A stretch of 64,000 nucleotides of DNA, taken from NCBI GenBank assembly GCA_030710605.1, contig CP092874.1:74279044-74343043 (forward strand), read 5' to 3'. A program made the translations under genes and the position numbers. Every line of letters starts with the position of its first letter. The stretch's first letter is position 1. Source of the stretch: Cordylochernes scorpioides (lineage: Eukaryota > Arthropoda > Arachnida > Pseudoscorpiones > Chernetidae). The notes beneath the pieces are model-generated. The model was given only the letters and a program-made list of their open reading frames with translations. It was not told the origin of the DNA and did no database searches. Below are positions 11,481 through 24,085 of the stretch, piece by piece.

Positions 11481-12310
11481 ATAATATTTAATCGAAGAAT
11501 CACTGATCAAAAAATATGTTCAATCAAACAACGGTTAATAAAAGGAATTATTACCAAAAAATATGGTAAAAGAAACAAGGGTTAATCGAAATTTTCTAAC
11601 CAAAAATGTATTGAACCAAATAATAGCTAATATATATGTGTTGATCAACAAATATTATAGTGTATCAGACGATGGTTAATTGGAGAATCACTTATCAAGA
11701 TGTGTTGAAACAAACAATTATTAATAAAAGAAATTATCACCAAAAATATGGTAAAAGAAACAAAGGTAAATCGAAATTTTCTAACCAAAAATGTAATGAA
11801 TAAAAAAATAGCTAATATATATATATATATGTTGATCAACAAATATTATGGTGTATTAGACGATGGTTAATTGAAGATATGCTGATCAAGATGTGTTGAA
11901 TCAAACAATGGTTAATAAAAGAAATGATTACCAAAAAATATGGTAAAAGAAACAATGGTTAATCGAAATTTTCTGACCAAAAATGTAATAAATCAAACAA
12001 TAGCTAATATATATTGTTGTGTTCTCTACCTAACAAAACTTGACGAACACTATAAGGTATAAGCCATTTATTTCTATAAAAAAGATACTTTCACTCTCCT
12101 CTTACACTCTATATACATCCAATCATTTTTACATATTTAATTTTCTATCAGAAAATTAATACATATCTACATATATGCTGCATTTTTTCTTTAAGAATAA
12201 AATTTGCAAATGGAATTATTACATATATATATGTTGATCAACAAATATTATGGTGTATCAGACGATGGTTAATTGAAGATATGCTGATCAACAAATGTTG
12301 TGATGAAAGG
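11481..12310. repeat. AT-rich tandem repeat, about 190-bp period
   Basis: Blocks such as ACCAAAAAATATGGTAAAAG and TGTTGATCAACAAATATTAT recur at about 11550, 11740 and 11930, and again after an insertion at about 12230. Spacing is about 185-195 bp. The last unit is split by the LTR-like insert at 12015-12223. Short ORFs within it are incidental. Confidence 0.85.
12015..12223. mobile_element. Candidate solo LTR
   Basis: The insert begins TGTTGTGTTCTC and ends ATTATTACA (TG...CA), interrupts a tandem-repeat unit whose other copies lack it, and is flanked by TATAT on both sides. The flanks are AT-repeat, so the TSD is weak evidence alone. The interruption of an otherwise regular array is the stronger point. 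Confidence 0.6.
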
Positions 12311-12623
12311 GTTGTCGCTAGGTAGTCATCAGAAAGAACCAATCTGTCAGATCGTTATCCTGAAGGCTATCTCTCTCCAAGGGAAAGTTATCAGCAGCTA
12401 ATTCTGGTCATCCAGTCCCTGCCCAATGTTCTTGACCTGGGAGTTCCCCATTGTTGCTCGGACTTCATTTAGCCAATAACACCTTGGGACTTCTGTATTA
12501 TCCTCATTGGCATACCTCGCGTTTCTAGGTTTGATATACTTTATGTACAATCCGGTTGCCTGACCAACATTCATATTTCTATGAAAGATAGACACTTCGG
12601 CCAGTTAGAGTTTTTTTTTTTAT

Positions 12624-12668
12624 TTTCTCAACGTTTCGACAAAAATCTTCTGTCTTCGTCAGGAGAAA
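12624..12668 (-). ncRNA. Hammerhead ribozyme motif (minimal stem III)
   Basis: Minus strand: TTTCTC, core CTGACGA, an extra A, stem II GACA/TGTC closing a nine-base loop, GAA, ACGT, T, GAGAAA. Stem I pairs perfectly over six bases (TTTCTC/GAGAAA). Stem III is just the self-complementary ACGT with no loop, so a single molecule cannot form it well but two molecules could pair through it. The cleavage triplet would be GUU. All core residues (CUGANGA, GAA) are intact. No surrounding element was delimited. Confidence 0.65.
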
Positions 12669-13189
12669 TAAATAAAAAGAAAGCATTTGGAAAAGCGTTA
12701 AAAATTGTTCTAAGGTTGCGAGAGCGTTCTCACGAGATTTTTCGAATTTAATACAACATCTAAAGCACGAGGCAAAAACAAATAGTAAACCCGTTAAAGA
12801 CTATGATCTTGGAGAAATAGAGAGAAATAAATAAATATATAATAATAAAATTATAATCAAAAATATATAAATAAAGTAATATAATGATAATAATCACATT
12901 TATGTACAATGTTTGATATATAGGTAGGAATATTCTAGTGTAATTTTATTAATGAAATGAATGCTCAATATATGAAAATTAGATGTCAGTAGTGTGATTG
13001 AGTCCGTAGCCATTCCATCCTTCTCAAGATGAGTTTCAGCCATATGTGTTGGATCCAAAGACCTTTCTATCCTTGCCACGAGGAGTACTAATCGTATTTG
13101 TTTTAAAGTAATCATAACATTTCTAGAAACTAGAGTATAATATTAAATATTTTACTAATATTACAATATTTTAATAAATATATGAAATC
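12669..13189. other. AT-rich stretch with diverged repeat
   Basis: The segment near 13000-13090 (CATATGTGTTGGATCCAAAG) resembles 13380-13445, so this is part of the same repeat family as the following inverted duplication. No gene is seen. Confidence 0.45.
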
Positions 13190-14045
13190 TTATATCATGG
13201 AGCAATCCTCTCAGCAATTATCAAAACAGCATAAAAACACTAGACCATGTGGTAATATTAAAATTGAAAAGATTGATGAACCAACCCTTTAACCAATTAA
13301 AACAAATAGTCCTCAGACAGACAGAATGTAAAGAATTTTACGCCATCTATGAAAAATGCTTCTGGAAGAACACATTAACACATTATATGTGTTGGTCTCA
13401 AAGACATTCCATCCTTGTCAAGGAAGTTCTAGCTATATGTATTGGGTTAGAATATCTGTACAAGCGAAAAATATAAAATCCACTACAAGTTTAGAAATAG
13501 AGCGGCAGGGAGATGGAAAGATATGACAACATATTACATGTCATTAACATATGTGTAAAGACATACATGTCTTTAACAGTTTTAAAGAAGAACTTCAAAT
13601 CGAACTGATTTCATTCGAACATCTACATCCTATATGCAAATTCAATAATCCAAGTTTAGTAATGTATTTTTGTCTAAAATGCTTTCATCATAATTAAGTT
13701 AATAATTGACATCAAATACTTTCATTTACTGTCTAGAGGGTTGTTTTTATGATGTTTTGATAATTGCTGATAGGATTGCTCCATGATGCAAGATTTCTAT
13801 ATTGGCATCGCAACAGCAGCTTGTGGCCATAATTTGAAAAATACCTTAATTTAAATTACCCACCATAAAATTCCATCTAATATTCATAATGTATTCTTCC
13901 AAAAGCAGATTTCATATACGGCGTAAAATTATCTCCATTCTGTTCGGCTGAGGACTATTTATTTTAAGTGGTTGAAGGGTTGGTTCATCACTAAGAAGAC
14001 AAGCCTTCCCAATCTTTTCAATTTTCATTTAGAAATTCTGAGATT
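13190..14045. repeat. Inverted duplication, arms about 200 bp
   Basis: The left arm (about 13190-13400, CATGGAGCAATCCTCTCAGC onward through TTGAAAAGATTGATGAACCA and ATTTTACGCC) matches the reverse complement of about 13735-14035 with several differences. The right arm retains a piece the left arm lacks (GGGAAGGCTTGTCTTC near 14010), which resembles the foldback family. The central part also holds a diverged copy of 13000-13090. Confidence 0.75.
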
Positions 14046-14940
14046 GGCTATTGAAATATAAAAATGAAAATATTTAATTTTTTAAAAACTTTCTTTTCAA
14101 ATGATTTTACGAATTCTTGTACAATTTCGAAGACTGCTAAAAGTCATTCTAACAAACCTAAAAGTAAATCAGTTGTTGGTAAACCAAGGTCAACAAAACA
14201 TTTTTTGTCTATTTTTTTAACGGCTTATCAAGAGGTAGCCCAAACAGTCAACAAACAACGTTATTAAATCGAAGAAAAGCTGATTGACCCGTGTAATCCG
14301 CTTTAACCACCCATAGCTTGCTTCACACATGGAAACATTTTGTCATTTTCACTAAAAAAAACACTTTAAAAAAAGCTATTTTCTGGTCTTCTTTTTCATC
14401 ATTTGCTCGCAACACATCGGCTTAGCGATTTCTTCAGATGTTTTTTTACACAAGAATATATTGTTGTTCATTTGGTAATCTCTATGTCTTTACAAATATT
14501 TTGTGGTTACCAAAAATAATTTGTTTTTTATGGATCCTTTAATAAAATTTAAAGTAAAACGTAAATATAGGCTATATAAAAGAAAATAATATGAATAACA
14601 AAATGTGTCTTTTATAATTCATTTTCGAAGCAGTTTGCAGTTCGCCTTTTTTTTTATCTTTTTTTATTTTGCAATTAATATACATTGAAAGTCAATTTTG
14701 ATACCGAATTTGAAATGTCTATGTTTATAGTTCATAGCTACTCCCTTCTTTATTTCATAAGTAAATGAAGTAGAAATATATTGATCTTACTCCTGCTTTG
14801 GAATTCTTACTACTAAAAGTCATCGTACAGTACTTTACAACTTGTCTTAGACAGAAGCATAAGATATAAATTGACCGGATAGTGAACATTACCGCTTAAC
14901 ACTGGGACAAGTAGTATGAACTTATAACAGCGTTGACAAC
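14046..14940. other. No recognised gene
   Basis: A 67-codon plus-strand ORF at 14064-14267 is Ser/Lys/Thr-rich and matches no family I know. The rest is AT-rich with T-tracts. Confidence 0.45.
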
Positions 14941-14989
14941 ATGGGTTTATTTGAATACAACAGGTTTCCATTTGAGACAGAGTATGTCT

Positions 14990-15590
14990 CACAGAGCTTT
15001 AAGACAGGGTTAACTGAAGGCAGAGTACGCTTTAAGACAAGGTTAACTGAAGACAGAGTACGCTTTAAGACAAGGTTAACTGAAGACAGAGTACGCTTTA
15101 AGACAAGGTTAACTGAAGACAGAGTACGCTTTAAGACAGGGTTAACTGAAGACAGAGTACGCTTTAAGACAGGGTTAACTGAAGACAGAGTACGCTTTAA
15201 GACAGGGTTAACTGAAGACAGAGTACGCTTTAAGACAGGGTTAACTGAAGACAGAGTACGCTTTAAGACAGGGTTAACTGAAGACATAGTACGCTTTAAG
15301 ACAGGGTTAACTGAAGACAGAGTACGCTTTAAGACAAGGTTAACTGAAGACAGAGTACGCTATAAGACAGGGTTAACTGAAGACATAGTACGCTTTAAGA
15401 CAGGGTTAACTGAAGACAGAGTACGCTTTAAGACAAGGTTAACTGAAGACAGAGTACGCTTTAAGACAAGGTTAACTGAAGACAGAGTACGCTTTAAGAC
15501 AAGGCTAACTGAAGACAGAGTACGCTTTAAGACAGGGTTACCTGAAGACAGAGTACGCTTTGAGACAGGGTAAACTGAAGACAGGGATAA
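14990..15590. repeat. 33-bp minisatellite (about 18 units), in-frame
   Basis: The unit is 33 bp, read around TTTAAGACAGGGTTAACTGA. Because 33 is eleven codons, a 210-codon plus-strand ORF (14941-15573) repeats FKTGLTEDRVR, and an antisense ORF of 121 codons repeats SVNPVLKRTL. Differences among units are mostly amino-acid changing (GGG/AGG, AGA/ATA, TTT/TAT, ACT/CCT), with one silent TTA/CTA. That pattern gives no sign of protein-level selection. Degenerate units continue to about 15720. Confidence 0.93.
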
Positions 15591-16345
15591 CTGAATACAG
15601 GGTCAGCTTTAGGATAGGTTCATCAGAAAACAGGGTCCGTTTAATATAGGGTTATCTTAAGACAGGATTAACTTAATACAATATCCGTTTTAAGGCAGGA
15701 TTAACTTCAGATAGGGTACGCTTAAGTCAGGTTTTTTTTTTTTTACTCGATAAAAAATAATTTATTTCCGTTTTCCTTTCATATCGACAATCCAAATTAT
15801 AAAAGCACTGGATTGAAATAAATAGTATCGAAAAGATGCCTTTTCAAAAACTATATGTCAGCCCCTTAAAACAAAAGAATGCCCTCCCTTTTTAAATTTT
15901 TATTCATTACAGTTTGAGGTCTGTTAAACTAACTTCTCTCTCTCTCACTTGAGGCAACCCGGTATTTCTGGAGCCAGGTACTAAAGTCGCCAACTATCCG
16001 GGTTGAGACTTCACGTCTACTGGTAGACATCCAGTTTATCAGATGTCGCCAGGCTGATTTGTACTTGGGAATGTTCTGCAGGTCTTCAGAGATAAATATG
16101 CTTATTCCTAGGAGGGTGGCTGTTTGGAAACTTTGATGGTGGTAAACCAATTTTCAATTTTTTTTTTGTAGTCTTTAAAATGGTACCAATTTTCAGCAAA
16201 ACACAGGAATCAATTCGCATATTGTTCGAACATTCAATACACACACCATTGTTTACACATGATGCTCTAAGCTTTAGTATGTAGTCTTCAGCAATGGTAA
16301 AGAAAAATAGAGAACACCATTTTGGAGAAATATTCAGTAGAAATT
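15591..16345. other. No recognised gene
   Basis: Degenerate 33-bp units fade out by about 15725. A 73-codon minus-strand ORF (15929-16150, with WRHLINWMSTSRREVSTRIV) is not assignable to a family. Nothing else is seen. Confidence 0.45.
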
Positions 16346-19300
16346 CCCCCTGGTTACCCCAGGTTTCTGGAGTATCTCATCATTATTTATTTGGTTACCC
16401 CAAGTTCCAACAATAGTGCGTTATTTATTTGGTTACCCCAGGTTCCTGGAGTATCTCATCATTATTTATTTGGTTACCCCAGGTTCCTGGAGTATCTGAT
16501 CACTATATATTTGGTTACCCCAGGTTGCAACAATAACTTGTTATTTATTTGGTTACCCCAGGTTCCTGGAGTATCTCATCATTTTTTATTTAGTTACCCA
16601 GGTTCCTGGAGTATCTCGTCATTATTTATTTGGTTACCCCAGGTTCCTGGAGTATCTCATCATTTTTTATTTGGTTACCCCAGGTTCCTAGAGTATCTCA
16701 TCGTTATTTATTTGGTTACCCCAGGTTCCTGGAGTATCTCATCATTTTTTATTTGGTTACCCAGGTTCCTAGAGTATCTCATCATTATTTATTCGGTTAC
16801 CCCAGGTTCCTGGAGTATCTCATCATTTTTTATTTGGTTACCCAGGTTCCTGGAGTATCTCATCATTATTTATTTGGTTACTCCAGGTTCCTAGAGTATC
16901 TCATCGTTATTTATTTGGTTACCCCAGGTTCCTGGAGTATCTCGTCATTATTTATTTGGTTACCCCAGGTTCCTGGAGTATCTCATCATTATTTATTTGG
17001 TTATCCCAAGTTCCAACAATAGCTCGTTATTTATTTGGTTACCCAAGGTTCCTGGAGTATCTCATCATTTTTTATTTGGTTACCCCAGGTTCCTGGAGTA
17101 TCTCATCATTATTTATTTGGTTACCCAGGTTCCTGGAGTATCTCTTCATTATTTATTTGGTTACCCCAGGTTCATACAGTATATCATCGTTATTTATTTG
17201 GTTACCCCAAGCTCCTGGAGTATCTCATCATTATTTAATTAGCTACCCCAGGTTCCTGGAGTATCTCATCATTATTTATTTGGTTACCCCAGGTTCCTGG
17301 ATTATCTCATCATTATTTATTTGGTTACCCCAGGTTCCTGGAGTATCTCATTATTATTTATTTGGTTACCCCAGGTTCCTGGAGTATCTCATCATTATTT
17401 AATTGGTTACCCCAGGTTACTGGAGTATCTCATCATTATTTATTTGGTTACCCCAGGTTCCTAGAGTATCTCATCGTAATATTTTGGTTACCCCAGGCTC
17501 CTGGAGTATCTCATCACTATATATTTTATTACCCCAGGTTCCAACAATAACTCGTTATTTATTTGGTTACCCCAGGTTCCTAAAGTATCTCATCGTTGTT
17601 TATTCGGTTACCCCAGGTTCCTAGAGTATCTCATCGTTGTTTATTCGGTTACCCCAGGTTCCTAGAGTATCTCATCGTAATATTTTGGTTACCCCAGGCT
17701 CCTGGAGTATCTCATCACTATATATTTTATTACCCCAGTTTCCAACAATAACTCGTTATTTATTTGGTTACCCCAGGTTCCTAGAGTATCTAATCATTAT
17801 TATTTGGTTACCCTAGGTTCCTGGAGTATCTCATCGTTATTTATTTGGTTACCCCAGGTTCCTAGAGTATCTCATCATTATATATTTTATTACCCCAGGT
17901 TCCAACAATAACTCGTTATTTAATTGGTTACCCCAGGTTCCTGGTGTATCTCATCATTATTTATTTGGTGACCCCAGGTTCCTGGAGTATCTCATCATTA
18001 TTTATTTGGTTACCCCAGGTTCCTGGAGTATCTCATCATTATTTATTTGGTTACCCCAGGTTCCTGGAGTATCTCATCATTATTTATTTGGTTACCCCAG
18101 GTTCCTGGTGTATCTCATCATTATTTATTTGGTTACCCCAGGTCCCTGGAGTATCTCATCATTATTTATTTGGTTACCCCAGGTTCCTGGAGTATCTCAT
18201 CATTATTTATTTGGTACCCCAGGTTCCTGGAGTATCTCATCATTATTTATTTGGTTACCCCAGGTTCCTGGAGTATCTCATCATTATTTATTTGGTACCC
18301 CAGGTTCCTGGAGTATCTCATCATTATTTATTTGGTTACCCCATGGTCCTGGATTATCTCATCACTATATATTTGGTTACCCCAGGTTGCAACAATAACT
18401 CGTTATTTATTTGGTTACCCCAGGTTCCTGGAGTATCTCATCATTATTTATTTGGTTACCCCAGGTTCCTGGAGTATCTCATCATTATTTATTTGGTTAC
18501 CCCAGGTTCTTGGAGTATCTCATCACTATATATTTGGTTACCCCAGGTTGCAACAATAACTCGTTATTTATTTGGTTACCCAGGTTCCTGGAGTATCTCA
18601 TCATTATTTATTTGGTTACTCCAGGTTCCTAGAGTATCTCATCGTTATTTATTTGGTTACCCCAGGTTCCTGGAGTATCTCGTCATTATTTATTTAGTTA
18701 CCCCAGGTTCCTGGAGTATCTCATTATTTTTTATTTGGTTACCCCAGGTTCCTGGAGTATCTCATCATTATTTATTTGGTTATCCCAAGTTCCAACAATA
18801 ACTCGTTATTTATTTAGTTACCCAGGTTCCTGGAGTATCTCATCATTTTTTATTTGGTTACCCAGGTTCCTGGAGTATCTCTTCATTATTTATTTGGTTA
18901 CCCCAGGTTCCTACAGTATCTCATCGTTATTTATTTGGTTAACCCAGGTTCCTGGAGTATCTCATCATTATTTAATTGGTTACCCCAGGTTCCTGGAGTA
19001 TCTCATGGTTATTTATTTGGTTACCCCAGGTTCCTAGAGTATATCATCGTTATTTATTTGGTTACCCCAGGTTCCTAGAGTATCTCATCATTATATATTT
19101 TATTACCCCAGGTTCCAACAATAACTCGTTATTTATTTGGTTACCCCAGGTTCCTGGAGTATCTCATCATTATTTATTTGGTTACCCCAGGTTCCTGGAG
19201 TATCTCATCATTATTTATTTGGTTACCTCAGGTTCCTGGATTATCTCATCATCATTTATTTGGTTACCCCAGGTTCCTGGAGTATCTCATCATTATTTAT

Positions 19301-21990
19301 TTGGTTACCCCAGGTACCTGGATTATCTCATCATCATTTATTTGGTTACCCCAGGTTCCTGGAGTATCTCATCATTATTTATTTGGTTACCCCAAGTTGC
19401 AACAATAACTCGTTATTTATTTGGTTACCCCAGGTTCCTGGAGTATCTCATCATTTTTTATTTGGTTACCCCAGGTTCCTGGAGTATCTCGTCATTATTT
19501 ATTTGGTTACCCCAGGTTACTGGAGTATCTCATCCTTATTTATTTGGTTATCCCAGGTTCCTGGAGTATCTCATCACTATATATTTTATTACCCCAGGTT
19601 CCAACAATAACTCGTTATTTATTTGGTTACCCCAGGTTCCTAGAGTATCTCATCGTTATTTATTTGGTTACCCCAGGTTCCTGGAGTATCTCATCATTAT
19701 TTAATTGGTTACCCCAGGTTACTGGAGTATCTCATCATTATTTATTTGGTTACCCCAGGTTCCTAGAGTATCTCATCGTAATATTTTGGTTACCCCAGGC
19801 TCCTGGAGTATCTCATCACTATATATTTTATTACCCCAGGTTCCAACAATAACTCGTTATTTATTTGGTTACCCCAGGTTCCTGGAGTATCTCATCGTTA
19901 TTTATTTGGTTACCCCAGGCTCCTGGAGTATCTCATCAATATATATTTTATTACCCCAGGTTCCTACAATAACTCGTTATTTATTTGGTTACCCCAGGTT
20001 CCTAGAGTATCTCATCATTATTTATTTGGTTACCCCAGGTTCCTGGAGTATCTCATCGTTATTTATTTTGTTACCCCAGGTTCCTAGAGTATCTCATCAT
20101 TATATATTTTATTACCCCAGGTTCCAACAATAACTCGTTATTTAATTGGTTACCTAGGTTCCTGGTGTATCTCATCATTATTTATTTGGTGACCCCAGGT
20201 TCCTGGAGTATCTCATCATTATTTATTTGGTTACCCCAGGTTCCTGGAGTATATCATCATTATATATTTTATTACCCCAGGTTCCAACAATAACTCGTTA
20301 TTTAATTGGTTACCCCAGGTTCCTGAAGTATCTCATCATTATTTATTTGGTGACCCCAGTTTCCTGAAGTATCTCATCGTTATTTATTTGGTTACCCCAG
20401 GTTCCTGGAGTATCTCATCATTATTTATTTGGTTACCCCAGGTTCCTGAAGTATCTCATCATTATTTATTTGGTGACCCCAGTTTCCTGAAGTATCTCAT
20501 CGTTATTTATTTGGTTACCCCAGGTTCCTGGAGTATCTCATCATTATTTATTTGGTTACCCCAGGTTCCTGGAGTATCTCAGCATTATTTAATTGGTTAC
20601 CCCAGGTTCCTGGAGTATCTCATGGTTATTTATTTGGTTACCCCAGGTTGCAACAATAACTCGTTATTTATTTGGTTACCCCAGGGTCCTGGAGTATCTC
20701 ATCATTTTTTATTTGGTTACCCCAGGTTCCTGGAGTATCTCATCCTTATTTATTTGGTTACCCCAGGTTCCTAGAGTATCTCATCATTATATATTTTATT
20801 ACCCCAGGTTCCAACAATAACTCGTTATTTAATTGGTTACCTAGGTTCCTGGTGTATCTCATCATTATTTATTTGGTGACCCCAGGTTCCTGGAGTATCT
20901 CATCATTATTTATTTGGTTACCCCAGGTTCCTGGAGTATATCATCATTATATATTTTATTACCCCAGGTTCCAACAATAACTCGTTATTTAATTGGTTAC
21001 CCCAGGTTCCTGAAGTATCTCATCATTATTTATTTGGTGACCCCAGTTTCCTGAAGTATCTCATCGTTATTTATTTGGTTACCCCAGGTTCCTGGAGTAT
21101 CTCATCATTATTTATTTGGTTACCCCAGGTTCCTGAAGTATCTCATCATTATTTATTTGGTGACCCCAGTTTCCTGAAGTATCTCATCGTTATTTATTTG
21201 GTTACCCCAGGTTCCTGGAGTATCTCATCATTATTTATTTGGTTACCCCAGGTTCCTGGAGTATCTCAGCATTATTTAATTGGTTACCCCAGGTTCCTGG
21301 AGTATCTCATGGTTATTTATTTGGTTACCCCAGGTTGCAACAATAACTCGTTATTTATTTGGTTACCCCAGGGTCCTGGAGTATCTCATCATTTTTTATT
21401 TGGTTACCCCAGGTTCCTGGAGTATCTCATCCTTATTTATTTGGTTACCCCAGGCTCCTGGAGTATCTCATCACTATATATTTTTTTACCCCAGGTTCCA
21501 ACAATAACTCGTTATTTAATTGGTTACCTAGGTTCCTGGTGTATCTCATCATTATTCATTTGGTGACCCCAGGTTCCTGGAGTATCTCATCATTATTTAT
21601 TTGGTTACCCCAGGTTCCTTGAGTATATCATCATTATATATTTTATTACCCCAGGTTCCAACAATAACTCGTTATTTAATTGGTTACCCCAGGTACCTGA
21701 AGTATCTCATCATTAATTATTTGGTGACCCCAGGTTCCTGAAGTATCTCATCATTATTTATTTGGTGACCCCAGGTTCCTGAAGTATCTCATCGTTATTT
21801 ATTTGGTTACCCCAGGTTCCTGGAGTATCTCATCATTATTTATTTGGTTATCCCAGGTTCCTGGAGTATCTCATCATTATTTATTTGGTTATCCCAGGTT
21901 CCTGGAGTATCTCATCATTATTTATTTGGTTATTCCAGGTTCATGGAGCATCTCATCATTTTATATTAGGTTTCTCCACGTTCCTGCAGT
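16346..21990. repeat. 41-bp minisatellite array (about 135 units)
   Basis: The basic unit is 41 bp (GGTTACCCCAGGTTCCTGGA, then GTATCTCATCATTATTTATTT). A 38-bp variant carries CCAACAATAACTCG in place of the CCTGGAGTATCTCATC part, and another carries CACTATATATTTTA. Each unit holds a short inverted repeat, CCAGG-TT-CCTGG. Three units equal 41 codons, so all three plus frames stay open for long stretches (up to 285 codons) and read as hydrophobic repeats. They start at TTG, not ATG, and overlap in all frames, so they are not genes. Confidence 0.97.
20270..21643. repeat. 687-bp higher-order duplication within 41-bp array
   Basis: The block from about 20270 to 20956 is repeated almost exactly at 20957-21643, including rare variants such as GTGACCCCAGTTTCCTGAAG. 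A third, more diverged start appears at about 21644. This shows recent segmental amplification inside the array. The segments near 17403 and 19705 (2302 bp apart) are also related in the same way. Confidence 0.85.
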
Positions 21991-22009
21991 AAATAATTTG
22001 TTTAAGAGT

Positions 22010-22545
22010 TTATTTAACTAACATGCTTCCATGTCTGTCTGTCCACAAATCTTGTAATCGATTTTATTTATATTACTAGAGCATGTATAAATCTGAAATT
22101 TTATACACTTATTAGAACATGATGACAATGCAAGTTAACGAATTATCAGATTTCTTGGTTGTCAGAATGGCCAGGAACAGAAATATTTCCGAATTGCCTT
22201 TCTGAATTCAAAATTTAATTTTAATATGCTTTCAGGTCACATAAAAGTATCAAACTTTTAATACTCACTCAGATCAATGAACAATGCAAATGTACAAATT
22301 TTCAGACCTCTGAGTGGTCGGAATATGGCCGGGAATAAACAAATTTCTATATTTATTTTTAAATCTTATGTGTGATAAGAAGTCAAGAGAAGGAAACTGT
22401 TGGTAGTTACGAATAGATTTCAAAACCTCAAACGATTTAGAGAGAGAGAGAGAGAACCGAATATCCAGGTTTCTTTTTAAAATCTTGAAATAACGAGCAG
22501 ATACTATCAAAGTCAATAAATAATAATTCATCTGTTATAATTCAA
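22010..22545. repeat. Dispersed repeat family C, copy 1
   Basis: Shares the order of blocks TATTTAAC..GCTTC, CTGTCTGTCCACAAAT, GTAATCGATT, CTGAAATTTT, TCAGAC..GGTCGG, TTTCTTTTTAAA and TCTGTTATAATTCAA with copies at 38045, 47925 and 59015. The copies are clearly homologous but diverged. No ORF is conserved, so it is probably a non-coding part of an old element. Confidence 0.75.
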
Positions 22546-22733
22546 TTATCTGATTTCAAAATCCACACGCCTATATTTATATTCATTATATATTTATTCA
22601 TATATATAATAATATAAGACCCCACATTCCACGGCATCGTTATAAATAATTCTCCTTTGTCAATTAATTTATTTTATTATTTATAACTAAAATTAATCAA
22701 TTGACGAATCATATCATCCATATCTTCTATATA
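22546..22733. other. AT-rich spacer
   Basis: Low-complexity AT-rich sequence between repeat family C and the mariner terminus. Confidence 0.5.
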
Positions 22734-23155
22734 CAGGGTGATCCAAAAGTCCCGCACAACTTTAAAAATTAATAACTCCGCGAATATTTGCGCTAGAGCA
22801 ATGCGGTAAACACCATTGGGTTCAGGATGCAATGGGATTTTTTATGGCAAATAATGAAAAATTCGAAATTGATTTTAGTTACAACTTTATTCGCTAGATG
22901 GCGCTCTACCAGAATCGGCGATTCAGCGGCCAAATTGTTTGATAAATTGAAAAATATAACTGAACGACACGTATTTTTCCTTTTTGAATACCAGGAAAGA
23001 ACCCTAATAATATCAAATGATAAATTAATAAAACACCATTTCGCCAAAAGTTAGAAGAAATGGTTAACGATTTTTAAATACAATCTGAGATGTGTAAAAT
23101 AGGTATATGCAAATTAAAACATGTAGCGAAAAAAAAAGATATTTTAGATACGGTT
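22734..23155. mobile_element. Mariner terminus, truncated copy
   Basis: Begins CAGGGTGATCCAAAAGTCCC after TA and is the reverse complement, with substitutions, of the right end of the mariner at 34563-36406 (about 35985-36406). Homology stops near 23155 and no transposase follows. It is thus a stand-alone terminal fragment or the end of a deletion derivative. Confidence 0.82.
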
Positions 23156-23274
23156 TGTTTTCGAAGATAATAAATTTCTAATTTTTTAAATTCAACTTTC
23201 TCTCAGTATCGATTATATTTATTTTAATTCATTTAAAAAATAGGTATCTATCCCCCTGATAATTTATTTTACTC

Positions 23275-24082
23275 TGGAATGCCGTTGCTGTTGTTGTCGT
23301 GTCCATTAAATAGTCTCAGATGTCTCCATGCATCTCCATCACAGCAACAGCAATATCCACTATCTTGGGTGTGTAAAGCTGCTGCTCTGGGTCTGTGTCA
23401 ATTTTCTGCAAGGTTGCGGCCATTTCTGGGTATGAGAATATGTGGGTAGGTGTTAGTTCCACTAAGGACAGTTGTTGCATGTCCTATAGGTTCTTGTGCC
23501 ATCTGGATGTATTGTCATTCCTTTATAGAGTGTTTTGTTCTAAGTCTTGTTATAGGTTTTGTCATTTTTCTCTCAGAGTTTATTTAGCATTTTGATCTTT
23601 TCTTATTTTTTGTTTAATTATCTTGTATTTTGACAAAGCATCAGCGTCAAATAATGACATTTGTTCTTTCCTTTGGCCCAACTTTCTGGCTTCCTTAGCC
23701 AATTCAAATGCCATTTCATTACCCCCGATCCCAACATGGGCAGGAATCCTTTGTAGAATGCAGTTCTTCTCCAATGGTTCCAGTTGGGTAAGTAACGAGT
23801 ATATTTTCTGTGTGATTTTAGTATTGCCCTTCTGAATTGCTTCTAGAGCGGATATTGAGTCGCTGTATATTAAAATTCCTTCTGCTTGATGCAGGTATGG
23901 TTGGTTAAGGCATACATCAAGGGCTTTCCAGATAGCTGTCAGTTCACAAGTGAAGTTTGGCGAAATCTGTCCTGCTCCTTCTTTGATTTTGATGTGTGTT
24001 CCATCTTGCAGTATTATGTTAATTACGGCCCCTCCATTACTCAGGCTAAGGTCAGAAGATCCATCTGTATATACTGTTAAAG
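23275..24082 (-). pseudogene. LINE 3' part: RNase H domain and 3' UTR
   Basis: Minus-strand translation from 24082 shows LTVYTDGSSD, then CELTAIWKALD, then LIYSDSISALEAI, then IPAHVGIGGNEMAFELAK. These are the four conserved blocks of the RNase H domain found at the end of ORF2 in I- and jockey-type LINEs (D, E, D and H/N). The frame runs to 23580 and is followed by about 300 bp of 3' UTR ending in CAACAACAGCAA-type sequence. The same 3' UTR is found at 39721-39985. It sits head-to-head with the EN-RT part that begins at 24086. Confidence 0.85.
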
Positions 24083-24085
24083 GGG

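Noticed and set aside
16322-22021. Many hydrophobic plus-strand ORFs up to 285 codons
   Set aside because: Artefacts of the 41-bp satellite. All three frames are open, and starts are TTG within the repeat.
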